A DNA stretch of 64,000 bases from Planktothrix sp. FACHB-1365 (GTDB lineage Bacteria > Cyanobacteriota > Cyanobacteriia > Cyanobacteriales > Microcoleaceae). Position 1 is the stretch's first letter, and every line of letters starts with the position of its first letter. A model generated the notes under the pieces. It was not told the DNA's origin. It ran no database searches and worked only from the letters and a program-made list of their open reading frames with translations. Made by a program: the position numbers and the translations under genes. The stretch is from assembly GCF_014697575.1 (NCBI RefSeq), contig NZ_JACJSC010000025.1, forward strand, positions 1-64,000, read 5' to 3'. Positions 17,057 to 24,951 of the stretch are shown here, in pieces.

Positions 17057-17560
17057 TTGAACCAAGCTATCAATCTGCCGAAAGTAGATGACTTTTTAGA
17101 AGAATTGGCAGCCATTCAACAAACTGGCTCCAAGCGCATTGCTTTGTTGGGTTCCCGTCATATTCCCCTAACCCATCAGAACCTAATCGAGATGATGAGT
17201 TATGCCTTAGTTTTAGAAGGCAATCATTTGATTACATCCGGTTCAACGGGGACGAACTCGGCCGCTATAAAAGGAGCAATGCGGGCTGACCCTAATTTGT
17301 TAACGGTGATTTTGCCGCAAAGCATGAAGCGTCAGCCGAGAGAATCTCGTAAACAGCTAGAACAGGTCATTCATGTTGTGGAAAATCCCAAGGGGGATGA
17401 TTTATCCTTAGCTGAAGCCAGTGCACTGTGTAACCAAGAAATTATTTCTCGGTGTCAACAGTTAATTTGCTTTGCCTATCATGAAAGTGTTACCCTCCTG
17501 AACACCTGTGAAGAAGCGGAGAATCAGCGCAAAATTGTGACGCTGTTTTATTTGGATTAA
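17057..17560 (+). CDS. DprA-like / LOG-like Rossmann protein (cyanobacterial DNA recombination-mediator-like)
   Basis: A 167-residue protein with GSKRIALLGSRHIPLTHQNLIEMMSYAL, GNHLITSGSTGTNSAAIKGAM and LLTVILPQSM, the nucleotide-binding Rossmann features shared by DprA and LOG families. It is about half the length of DprA. In cyanobacteria this family is annotated as DNA recombination-mediator protein A-like, and its function is unproven. The start is a TTG at 17057; the only nearby upstream ATG is out of frame and quickly stops, and MNQAINLPKVDDFLEEL is the start expected of the family. Confidence 0.85.
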   Translation: MNQAINLPKVDDFLEELAAIQQTGSKRIALLGSRHIPLTHQNLIEMMSYALVLEGNHLITSGSTGTNSAAIKGAMRADPNLLTVILPQSMKRQPRESRKQLEQVIHVVENPKGDDLSLAEASALCNQEIISRCQQLICFAYHESVTLLNTCEEAENQRKIVTLFYLD

Positions 17561-17562
17561 AA

Positions 17563-17652
17563 AGGGGAACCCTTAATGATGCTCAATGGGAAACTTGGGC
17601 GCATCAAAATGCCTTTGAAACCGATAGGGCGATCGTTGTTAAACTGGGGTAA
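17563..17652 (+). pseudogene. Possible gene fragment after the DprA-like gene
   Basis: A 29-codon open stretch without a start encodes protein-like sequence GTLNDAQWETWAHQNAF followed by ETDRAIVVKLG and a stop. It looks like the C-terminal end of a lost gene, but I do not recognise it. Confidence 0.3.
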
Positions 17653-17822
17653 AATGCTGATTTTTCAGGGGCTATAATCTTTGAAATTAATTAAATTTTA
17701 CCCAAAAAACAGCGATCGCAATATCTGTACAGGAATTTTATTGATTGTGAGTTGACTGAGTGTTAATCCGGTTTGTCTAGGATAAAATCACTCAAGTTTT
17801 GTTGTTAACCTTTGAATTGATT

Positions 17823-18314
17823 ATGGCTTCTACTTATTCATTTGATGTTGTCAGTGATTTTGATCGTCAGGAATTAGTGAATGCGGTTGATCAAACAGAA
17901 CGGGAAATTAAAAGCCGTTATGATTTGAAAGATACTAAGACCACGATAGAATTAGGGGAAACAGCCCTTATTATTAATACTGATAGTGAGTTTACCCTAG
18001 ATGCTATTCATACGATTTTACAAACAAAATCTGCCAAGCGGAATCTATCTTTAAAAATTTTTGATTTTGGAAAAGTAGAATCCGCTAGTGGGAATCGAGT
18101 TAGACAGGAAATTAAACTCAGAAAAGGTTTAACTTCAGAGGTAGCTAAACAAATCACGAAGTTAATTAAAGATGAGTTTAAGAAAATTCAAGCTTCGATT
18201 CAAGGGGATTCTGTTCGAGTGACGGCTAAATCTAAAGATGATTTACAATTGGTGATTCAACGCCTCAAACAAGAAGATTATCCGGCTGCTTTACAGTTTA
18301 CTAATTATCGATAA
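17823..18314 (+). CDS. yajQ: YajQ family nucleotide-binding protein
   Basis: A 163-residue protein with the diagnostic start [21 protein letters not shown], then [19 protein letters not shown] and [32 protein letters not shown]. It has a duplicated ferredoxin-like fold. Members bind nucleotides and, in Xanthomonas, cyclic di-GMP to steer a transcription factor. The role in cyanobacteria is unknown. Start chosen at ATG 17823, which gives the conserved MASTYSFD. It is monocistronic. Confidence 0.95.
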   Translation: MASTYSFDVVSDFDRQELVNAVDQTEREIKSRYDLKDTKTTIELGETALIINTDSEFTLDAIHTILQTKSAKRNLSLKIFDFGKVESASGNRVRQEIKLRKGLTSEVAKQITKLIKDEFKKIQASIQGDSVRVTAKSKDDLQLVIQRLKQEDYPAALQFTNYR

Positions 18315-18394
18315 TTGAGTAATAAAGATCAAGCAGGAAACCGGATATCAATTAACTGTTGAACCTGAGAGTTTCAGGAAGATCAATTGAGGAA

Positions 18395-19543
18395 TTAGGA
18401 TACACCTTTAACCGTTGCAATCACCCAATCAAAGGTGTGAAGAACTTCTTGTAAGACCGATTGATCTTGGAGGCTAGATAACTGTAGGGTTGGTTCTCGG
18501 TATTCTGTCCGTTCTAGGGGAAGAGATAAACCAATCGCACTCAATTTATTTCTGAGTTCCAACCATTTTTCCTGTTGATCAAAAGGAGGTTGAGAACCGT
18601 ATTTATTAGACGAAATTTCTAAACGTCCTGAAATATCAACGGTAAATAATTTTAAAGGTTTTCGACCTTTAGATTGTAGTAAAGCGGTAAACCCTCCATA
18701 GAGATCTCCTGTTCCCCACTGAATGATAACTTCAGGTTCTTGACGTTTGGCCCAGTTGTGAATTTCTTCAGCCATTTCTGCTTCATCGCCACCCCGACGT
18801 ACCTGGAATTCTTCAAAAAAGGAAACTTCATCCCAACGACGGCGTTCTCCCATCGCACTCAATTTTTTTTGTTGAGCTTCTGCTGTTTGACCAATTAACC
18901 GAGGAACTAAGGTTTTTAAGCCCTCTTGACTGACATATTGTTTAATTTCTAACGCTAAAACTTCCACTAAATCTGTTTGTTTATTCAGAAATTCTACAAC
19001 CCGTCTTAAGGGATTAGCAATATCATCCGCCACAAACACTAAACGTAGTTTTCCAGCTTGCAAATTCGTTCTGACTTTTTGCCAAAATCCATCTTCATTG
19101 AGATCAGAACCGAGAAATTCTTCAAAGACTTGTTCGGGATCTCGACCTTGTTCTCGACAGTTTGCTTCAAATTGAGCAATAATAGATTCTATCGGCCAAT
19201 AAAAAGCTAAATTCGCCGCATAATCTAACATTTGACCGATCATTTTTTGTCGCCCTTCCGCATTGCGACTGCGTTTAACGACAACAATGGTAGGGATAGA
19301 ATCTTGATCCAAAAATAAATGATCAACTGACCAGCGACTGCCATCATCTTCCTCAGCCGGAATGGTAATATCTCGTGCAATTAATAACCAGCGTCGAGAC
19401 GTTACCCGATCAACTTCATCCCCAGCTAAAAGATTAGGATAGGTTTCTAATAATTCTTGTATTTGATCTTCAGAATCATAAGGCTGTTCCATCAGTTCCA
19501 CCAGCCGATCATCATCCTGAATGAGATAAATCCCTCCACCCAT
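18395..19543 (-). CDS. Nuclease-superfamily-like hypothetical protein
   Basis: A 382-residue soluble protein. Around residues 70-110 RWSVDHLFLDQDSIPTIVVVKRSRN resembles the D-(E)-x-K core of PD-(D/E)XK enzymes, but the Glu expected before x-K is Val, so catalysis is doubtful. An N-terminal helical piece DSEDQIQELLETYPNLLAGDE is like the start of several uncharacterised DUF91/DUF4268-like proteins. The C-terminal third (YGSQPPFDQQEKWLELRNKLSAIGLSLP) resembles DUF4268-type helical/beta regions. The function is unknown and the gene stands alone. The family assignment is inference. Confidence 0.6.
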   Translation of the reverse strand: MGGGIYLIQDDDRLVELMEQPYDSEDQIQELLETYPNLLAGDEVDRVTSRRWLLIARDITIPAEEDDGSRWSVDHLFLDQDSIPTIVVVKRSRNAEGRQKMIGQMLDYAANLAFYWPIESIIAQFEANCREQGRDPEQVFEEFLGSDLNEDGFWQKVRTNLQAGKLRLVFVADDIANPLRRVVEFLNKQTDLVEVLALEIKQYVSQEGLKTLVPRLIGQTAEAQQKKLSAMGERRRWDEVSFFEEFQVRRGGDEAEMAEEIHNWAKRQEPEVIIQWGTGDLYGGFTALLQSKGRKPLKLFTVDISGRLEISSNKYGSQPPFDQQEKWLELRNKLSAIGLSLPLERTEYREPTLQLSSLQDQSVLQEVLHTFDWVIATVKGVS

Positions 19544-19587
19544 AATTATTTACCTTTTTAATTTCTAGGTTAGGTTATTTTTAAGGC

Positions 19588-20433
19588 TTAATATTCCCCT
19601 GTAAACACCCGTTGTGCTGGCCCTGTCATGTACAAATGTTGATCGTGATTTGACCATTCAATGTCAAGACAACCTCCGGGTAATTCCACTGTAACAACAA
19701 AATCGCAATTTCCGGTTAAAACTCCAGCCACCACAGATGCACAAGCTCCCGTTCCACAGGCTAGAGTTGCACCCGCGCCGCGTTCCCAGACTCGCATTTT
19801 AATATAATTTCGGTTGACAACTTGAATAAATTCAGTATTTGTCCGTTCAGGAAAAACAGAATGATGTTCAAATAAAGGGCCGATTTCCCCAAGTTTAATC
19901 GCCGAAACATCCTCAACAAAGGTAATACAGTGGGGGTTTCCCATACTGACACAGGTAACATTCCAAGACTGTCCCGCCACTTCTAAGGGAATATTAACGA
20001 CTTTTTCATCAGCAGCGGCTAAGGTGGTGGGGATTTCTTGAGCGAGGAGTCGGGGGAGCCCCATATCCACTTTAACTTGACCATTGGGTTGTAATTGGGG
20101 GGTAATCACACCCGCTAAGGTATCGATTTTATAACTCACGGGGTCGGTGATCTCCTGGCGATTTTCTAATTCAGCAATAAATTTGGCTAAACAGCGAATC
20201 CCATTGCCACACATCTGAGGTTCGGAACCATCAGAGTTAAAAATTCGCATGGTATAGTCAGTGGTGGAGGTTCCGGGTAGGGCAAAGATGACTCCATCGG
20301 CCCCAATGCCAAAATTGCGATCGCACAGTTCTACGGCTTGTTCTGGGGTGATCAAGGGTTCTGATTGATGACGATTATCAATCAAGATAAAATCATTGCC
20401 TAAACCGTGATATTTCGTAAATTGAATCGTCAT
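19588..20433 (-). CDS. dapF: Diaminopimelate epimerase
   Basis: Interconverts LL- and meso-diaminopimelate for lysine and peptidoglycan synthesis in the cytosol. It is about 281 residues with both catalytic cysteines: QMCGNGIRC and [27 protein letters not shown] at the start and GIGADGVIF are family signatures. Start taken at ATG 20433, which has GGAGG six bases upstream; a longer frame from 20493 has no such support. It diverges from hfq across 131 bp, an arrangement also seen in other cyanobacteria. Confidence 0.97.
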   Translation of the reverse strand: MTIQFTKYHGLGNDFILIDNRHQSEPLITPEQAVELCDRNFGIGADGVIFALPGTSTTDYTMRIFNSDGSEPQMCGNGIRCLAKFIAELENRQEITDPVSYKIDTLAGVITPQLQPNGQVKVDMGLPRLLAQEIPTTLAAADEKVVNIPLEVAGQSWNVTCVSMGNPHCITFVEDVSAIKLGEIGPLFEHHSVFPERTNTEFIQVVNRNYIKMRVWERGAGATLACGTGACASVVAGVLTGNCDFVVTVELPGGCLDIEWSNHDQHLYMTGPAQRVFTGEY

Positions 20434-20564
20434 TGATGCCTCCACTGCTATCCTTAACATTATCCGTTTTAACCTTGGAAGTCGGGTGAGCAACAGATTG
20501 GAAATCCGGGATGGCTCACTCTTTCCTATTATGGTTTGTAACGCTGACTTTTAAACAACTCCTT

Positions 20565-20774
20565 ATGTCTGAATTCAATACTGATTTACCCAGCATTCGC
20601 AAAGTTCAAAGCTATACGAAGGATAAAAACGCCGTCGAAATCAAACTCCTCACCAATGATATTCTCGAAGGAACGATTTTGTGGCAAGACCCAAACTGTC
20701 TGTGTCTACAAGATCAAAACAACCAACAAATCCTAATTGGCCGTCATGCGATCGCCTTCATCCGTGCTAAGTAG
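20565..20774 (+). CDS. hfq: Cyanobacterial Hfq-like Sm protein
   Basis: A 69-residue Sm-fold protein: LPSIRKVQSYTKDKNAVEIKLLTNDILEGTILWQDPNCLCLQ and ILIGRHAIAFIRA. Cyanobacterial Hfq diverges from the enterobacterial form, binds RNA weakly and in Synechocystis is tied to phototaxis and type IV pilus motility. Start at ATG 20565 (MSEFNTDLPSIRKVQ) rather than the ATG 54 bases upstream, since the shorter form matches the family. Its position next to dapF supports the identity. Confidence 0.93.
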   Translation: MSEFNTDLPSIRKVQSYTKDKNAVEIKLLTNDILEGTILWQDPNCLCLQDQNNQQILIGRHAIAFIRAK

Positions 20775-20827
20775 GGGACAAGGGGATGGGGGGACGAGTT
20801 GATCGGCTCGTAACTCTTAACTTTTAC

Positions 20828-20862
20828 ACTGATAACTGATAACTGATAACTGATAACTGACA
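20828..20862. repeat. Heptanucleotide repeat, five ACTGATA-type units
   Basis: Four ACTGATA units and one ACTGACA. It is the reverse complement of the repeat unit at 50464-50498, so the same STRR family occurs in both orientations. Confidence 0.9.
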
Positions 20863-20920
20863 ACTCCCTGATAATGTCAAAATGGGGAGTGTAGCCTTGC
20901 GTTAGGGACAATTTGGAATC

Positions 20921-22237
20921 GTGGTTTTTAAAATTGGTTTATTAGGACTGGGAACCGTTGGGACGGGAACCGTTGAAATTTTGTTGAACCCAGAAGGTCG
21001 TCATCCGTTGCTATCGGAGTTAAGTTTGCATCGGGTGGGGGTGCGATCGCTGTCTAAACCCCGGAGTGTGAATATACCCGAATATTTATTAACAACGGAT
21101 TTAGAAGAAATTGTCATTGATCCGGCGGTTGATATTGTTGTGGAATTAATTGGCGGTTTGGAACCCGCGCGATCGCTAATTTTACAAGCGATTGAAAACG
21201 GCAAACACGTTGTTACTGCTAATAAAGCCGTGATTTCCCGCTATGGTAGTGAAATTTTTGATGCGGCGAATGAAAAAGGCGTTTATGTTCTTTTAGAAGC
21301 CGCTGTTGGGGGGGGAATTCCGGTGATTCAACCCTTAAAACAGTCGTTAGGCGCAAATCGAATTCATAAAGTCACGGGAATTATTAATGGCACGACTAAC
21401 TATATTTTGACCCGGATGAAAAATGAAGGGGCAGATTTTGCTGATGTTTTAGCGGATGCTCAACGCTTAGGCTATGCAGAAGCTGATCCCACCGCCGATA
21501 TTGATGGGTTGGATGCTGGGGATAAAATTGCAATTCTGGCTTCTTTGGCTTTTGCAGGCCGAATTAAATTAGAACAAGTGTACTGTGAAGGCATTAGAAA
21601 AGTTACGGCGACGGATATTACCTATGCGGAAAAGTTGGGATTTGTGATTAAGTTACTCGCGATCGCCGCGCGAGATCCCCACGCTACTCCTGAACAGGAT
21701 TTATTATCCGTTCGAGTCCATCCCACGTTAGTTCCTAAAGTTCATCCGTTAGCGAGTATTAATGATGTTTACAACGCGATTTTAGTTGAAGGTGAACCCA
21801 TTGGACAGGTGATGTTTTTTGGACGGGGAGCGGGAGCAGGGCCAACGGCAAGTGCTGTCGTTTCCGATTTGTTAAATATTGTCGCTGTTCTGCAAATGCA
21901 AGAAGCAGAAATCGTGAGTCCTGTTGTTACCCATGAAATGATGAGTTGTACCCATCAACATTATTGTAAAATTGCACCGATGGAGGATTTAATTACCCGG
22001 TTTTATGTTCGTTTTCTGACAAAAGATTCTCCGGGGGTGATCGGAAACATCGGAACCTGTTTCGGCCAACATAACGTTAGTTTAGAGTCGATTGTTCAAA
22101 CGGGATTTCAGGAAAACTTAGCGGAAATAGTCGTCGTGACTCATGATGTTCTGGAGGGGAATTTCCATCAAGCGTTAAATGAAATTAAAAGCCTAGATTC
22201 AATTGATAGTATTCCGAGTATTTTACGGGTGCTATAG
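20921..22237 (+). CDS. hom: Homoserine dehydrogenase
   Basis: NAD(P)H-dependent reduction of aspartate semialdehyde to homoserine, leading to threonine and methionine. It is 438 residues. The N-terminal Rossmann motif GLLGLGTVGTGTVEIL, VELIGGLEPARSLI, ENGKHVVTANKAVIS, VTGIINGTTNYILT and AEADPTADIDGLDAGDKIAILASLAF are all diagnostic. A C-terminal ACT domain (from FYVRFLTKDSPGVIGNI) suggests feedback control, typically by threonine. It starts at a GTG. lysC lies about 6 kb away in the same stretch on the other strand, not in an operon. Confidence 0.97.
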   Translation: MVFKIGLLGLGTVGTGTVEILLNPEGRHPLLSELSLHRVGVRSLSKPRSVNIPEYLLTTDLEEIVIDPAVDIVVELIGGLEPARSLILQAIENGKHVVTANKAVISRYGSEIFDAANEKGVYVLLEAAVGGGIPVIQPLKQSLGANRIHKVTGIINGTTNYILTRMKNEGADFADVLADAQRLGYAEADPTADIDGLDAGDKIAILASLAFAGRIKLEQVYCEGIRKVTATDITYAEKLGFVIKLLAIAARDPHATPEQDLLSVRVHPTLVPKVHPLASINDVYNAILVEGEPIGQVMFFGRGAGAGPTASAVVSDLLNIVAVLQMQEAEIVSPVVTHEMMSCTHQHYCKIAPMEDLITRFYVRFLTKDSPGVIGNIGTCFGQHNVSLESIVQTGFQENLAEIVVVTHDVLEGNFHQALNEIKSLDSIDSIPSILRVL

Positions 22238-22257
22238 CAGTTTTATTGCTCATTTCC

Positions 22258-22325
22258 AGAAATCGGGTTTCTGAAATAAAAATCTTGATATCAGCCTTTA
22301 CAAAAGCTGAGAAACCCGGTTTTTG
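22258..22325. repeat. Palindromic repeat family B, single element
   Basis: AGAAATCGGGTTTCT (22258-22272) and AGAAACCCGGTTTTT enclose AATCTTGATA, as in the 84-bp array units. It lies between the convergent ends of hom and the HTH gene, where its fold could double as a terminator. Confidence 0.75.
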
Positions 22326-22389
22326 GATTAAATAGGGCTTGCTGAAAAAGTAACAGAAAAGGAAAAGAATGATTCACTAGCTGAGGAAT

Positions 22390-22890
22390 TTAATTATTAT
22401 CAGTGTAATTATTATCACTATTTTTATCCGTCTGACAATCAGGTATCGAGAGTTCAGGAAGTTCTGATGTGGGGATTTTTAGATTAAAATGAAAGACGAT
22501 TTGATGTTGTTCAATATAATATTGAGTTATATTAATAACGCTTTGTTCAGGCAATAAAGTTTTAACAGCAACTTTCTCTAACTTTGATTTATAACCGGAT
22601 TCATCCAGCCATTCATAAATCTTACGCCAATTTTCTACTTTTTCAGTTTTATCTAACAAATATTTAACATATTTATAAATGGTTGCACATAAATCTGATT
22701 CGACGCCCCTGGGAATTTTATCTAATTTTTCGGCAATTTCCGAGGGACTACAGCCAGACAATAACCCTCTTAAGTGAGCTTTTTCAATCGGAGTCAGAGG
22801 TTTTCCCTTAGCCGATGCTAAGTCAGCATAAAGACTTTCTAAATCCCACTCCTGGGCCGCTTGGCTGAACATTTTGTCCACTTGAGCCAT
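22390..22890 (-). CDS. HTH-type protein divergent from the vWA/PP2C/kinase cassette
   Basis: A 166-residue protein. Residues about 30-80 (LTPIEKAHLRGLLSGCSPSEIAEKLDKIPRGVESDLCATIYKYVKYLL) match the HTH-like N-terminal module that heads many cyanobacterial NB-ARC/WD40 and vWA-MoxR-associated conflict-system proteins. Here it is followed only by an approximately 85-residue acidic tail with no recognisable effector. The divergent promoter region shared with the vWA gene suggests it regulates or belongs to that cassette; this is inference. Confidence 0.65.
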   Translation of the reverse strand: MAQVDKMFSQAAQEWDLESLYADLASAKGKPLTPIEKAHLRGLLSGCSPSEIAEKLDKIPRGVESDLCATIYKYVKYLLDKTEKVENWRKIYEWLDESGYKSKLEKVAVKTLLPEQSVINITQYYIEQHQIVFHFNLKIPTSELPELSIPDCQTDKNSDNNYTDNN

Positions 22891-23021
22891 ATTTCGGGTA
22901 TAAAAAACATCTAACGTAATTCTAACATAAATTCTAACGTTAGTCAGTAGACAATTAGAAGCTAGTTAATTTATTATCAGTTATAGCAGAGTTTGACAAG
23001 CCAGAGAAAGAGAGGAAACCT

Positions 23022-23687
23022 ATGCCAACAGGGGATATAGCGGATTTTGCAATTAACCAGGAACCACGCTGTCCAGTTGTTCTGTTACTGGATAACTCAG
23101 GTTCGATGTCTGGTCAACCCATCCAACAGTTAAATCAGGGGGTTGCCGTGTTTAAGCAATCCGTAGATGAAGATGCACTAGCCAAAGTGAGAGTAGAGGT
23201 AGCAGTGATTTCCTTTGGCCCAGTGGTAATGCGTCAAGATTTTGTGACAATCGACCAATTTGTCCCTCCACAGCTACAAGCACAGGATTTAACCCCGATG
23301 GGAGAAGCGATCAATTATGCTTTGGACTTACTAGAAAATCGCAAAGCTGATTATATAAACAGTGGTACTCAGTATTACCGACCTTGGGTTTTTCTGATTA
23401 CAGATGGTTCTCCCACAGATAACTGGCAAAACGCTGCACAACGAGTCAGACAGGGTGAGAATGATAAGAAGTTTTCCTTTTTTGCAGTTGGTGTTCAAAA
23501 TGCAGATACGAAAATTTTAAGTCAAATTGCTCCTGTCAGTCGTCCACCATTATTGCTCAATGGTCTTGATTTTAAATCGATGTTCTTATGGCTGAGTCAA
23601 TCTATGAAACAAGTTTCTCATAGTCAACCTGGAGCAACAACAATGGTACAAACTGCACCTGTAGGATGGGGTCAGGTAGCAACCTAA
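23022..23687 (+). CDS. TerY-like von Willebrand factor A domain protein
   Basis: A 221-residue soluble vWA protein. The metal-ion-dependent adhesion site is complete: LLLDNSGSMSGQP (DxSxS), DLTPMGEAI (Thr) and LITDGSPTD (Asp). Length and order resemble TerY. It precedes a PP2C phosphatase (17-bp gap) and a kinase gene, forming the vWA-phosphatase-kinase triad described in comparative studies of tellurite/stress-type systems. It starts at an ATG with GAGAGGAAACCT upstream. It probably scaffolds the phosphatase and kinase. Confidence 0.92.
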   Translation: MPTGDIADFAINQEPRCPVVLLLDNSGSMSGQPIQQLNQGVAVFKQSVDEDALAKVRVEVAVISFGPVVMRQDFVTIDQFVPPQLQAQDLTPMGEAINYALDLLENRKADYINSGTQYYRPWVFLITDGSPTDNWQNAAQRVRQGENDKKFSFFAVGVQNADTKILSQIAPVSRPPLLLNGLDFKSMFLWLSQSMKQVSHSQPGATTMVQTAPVGWGQVAT

Positions 23688-23704
23688 TAGAGTGAGGAAA
23701 TTTC

Positions 23705-24925
23705 ATGTCTTGGAAAGCGATCGCTTGTTCTGAAACAGGTACAAGCCATCAAAAATTAAGCTTACCCTGTCAGGATTACGCTAACTTTATCAAAGTCAGT
23801 GATTTGGGGGAAATTGTCAATAATGGTGACATTATTATTGCTGCTGTATCCGATGGGGCTGGGAGTTGCAAACATTCTGATGTCGGTTCTCAGTTAGCAG
23901 TTACAACAGCCCTAAACTATTTACAAAAATGGCCTAAATGGTTAAAAGATGAGCAGAAAGATTCATCACCAGAAATCTTAAAAGAGTATGCTGAAAAAGT
24001 CTTTAAACAAACTTTAGGAGCAGTTAAAAAAGCGTTTGATGCAGAAGCGGAAAATAGAAAATGTTTTCCAAAAGATTTATCCTGCACTTTGCTAGTTGTG
24101 GTTGCTACTCCTGATTGGCTTGCCGCTATGCAGATTGGGGATGGTTTTATTGTGATTCAACAACCCGAATCAGAATATCAATTACTGTTTCATCCCAGTA
24201 AAGGAGAGTATGCGAATGAAACAACTTTTGTAACTGCCTCAAATGCTTCACAGATGATGCAAGTTCAGATATCATTTGGGGCGCAAGAGTTTATTTGTGC
24301 TTCTACTGATGGACTCGAAAGACTAGCAATCAATATAAAAGATTGGCTGCCACACCCGCCTTTTTTTGAGATGTTTAAAAAGGCATTAGAAAGTCGGTCA
24401 GAAGAGGAAGAAAAAAAATCTACACAGGAATGGTTAGACTCAGAGAGTGTTAACAGCAGAACCGATGATGATAAAACTCTATTATTATGTTGGTATGACC
24501 GTGGCTTAAAAACTCTTCCTCCTAATGGGGGTGAAAAATCCGGTTCCTTGAAGAAACCCGATAGTTTGGGCAGACTTAAAGGAAATACACACGACAATAA
24601 TATAGATTCTAATTTATTAATTATCAATGTTTTATTAGGGATTGTCTGGAACGCCCTTTACCACGATTTATTTGTAGATAGAACAATTGATCATGTTTAT
24701 TTAAGATTAATTTTTGCTTTCTTGATCGCTACTCTACTTGCTGTAATTATCTTGATAATTAACTGGAATATATATAAAAAAGTTAAACTCAATAATTCTA
24801 AAACAGAAAAAATAAAAATAAAATTATTAGTTTTTTCCGTAATTATTTCTGTTTTTGGTTTGAGCTTAGGCGGGATATTGTATTACTCAATTTATGAATA
24901 TATTTTGTTACCTTTATCACAATGA
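23705..24925 (+). CDS. Membrane-anchored PP2C-type protein phosphatase
   Basis: Residues about 1-260 form a PP2C domain: SHQKLSLPCQDY, AAVSDGAGSCKHSDVGSQLAV (metal-binding Asp), GDGFIVIQ, CASTDGLERLAI and SRTDDDKTLLLCWY (the DD of the final metal site). It should remove phosphate from Ser/Thr. The C-terminal quarter has three hydrophobic helices (INVLLGIVWNALYHDLF, IFAFLIATLLAVIILIINW, LLVFSVIISVFGLSLGGILYY), so it is tied to the membrane, as is the kinase after it. GAGGAAA precedes its ATG. Confidence 0.92.
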   Translation: MSWKAIACSETGTSHQKLSLPCQDYANFIKVSDLGEIVNNGDIIIAAVSDGAGSCKHSDVGSQLAVTTALNYLQKWPKWLKDEQKDSSPEILKEYAEKVFKQTLGAVKKAFDAEAENRKCFPKDLSCTLLVVVATPDWLAAMQIGDGFIVIQQPESEYQLLFHPSKGEYANETTFVTASNASQMMQVQISFGAQEFICASTDGLERLAINIKDWLPHPPFFEMFKKALESRSEEEEKKSTQEWLDSESVNSRTDDDKTLLLCWYDRGLKTLPPNGGEKSGSLKKPDSLGRLKGNTHDNNIDSNLLIINVLLGIVWNALYHDLFVDRTIDHVYLRLIFAFLIATLLAVIILIINWNIYKKVKLNNSKTEKIKIKLLVFSVIISVFGLSLGGILYYSIYEYILLPLSQ

Positions 24926-24951
24926 AAAATTTGACTTAAAGCTAAATTATT

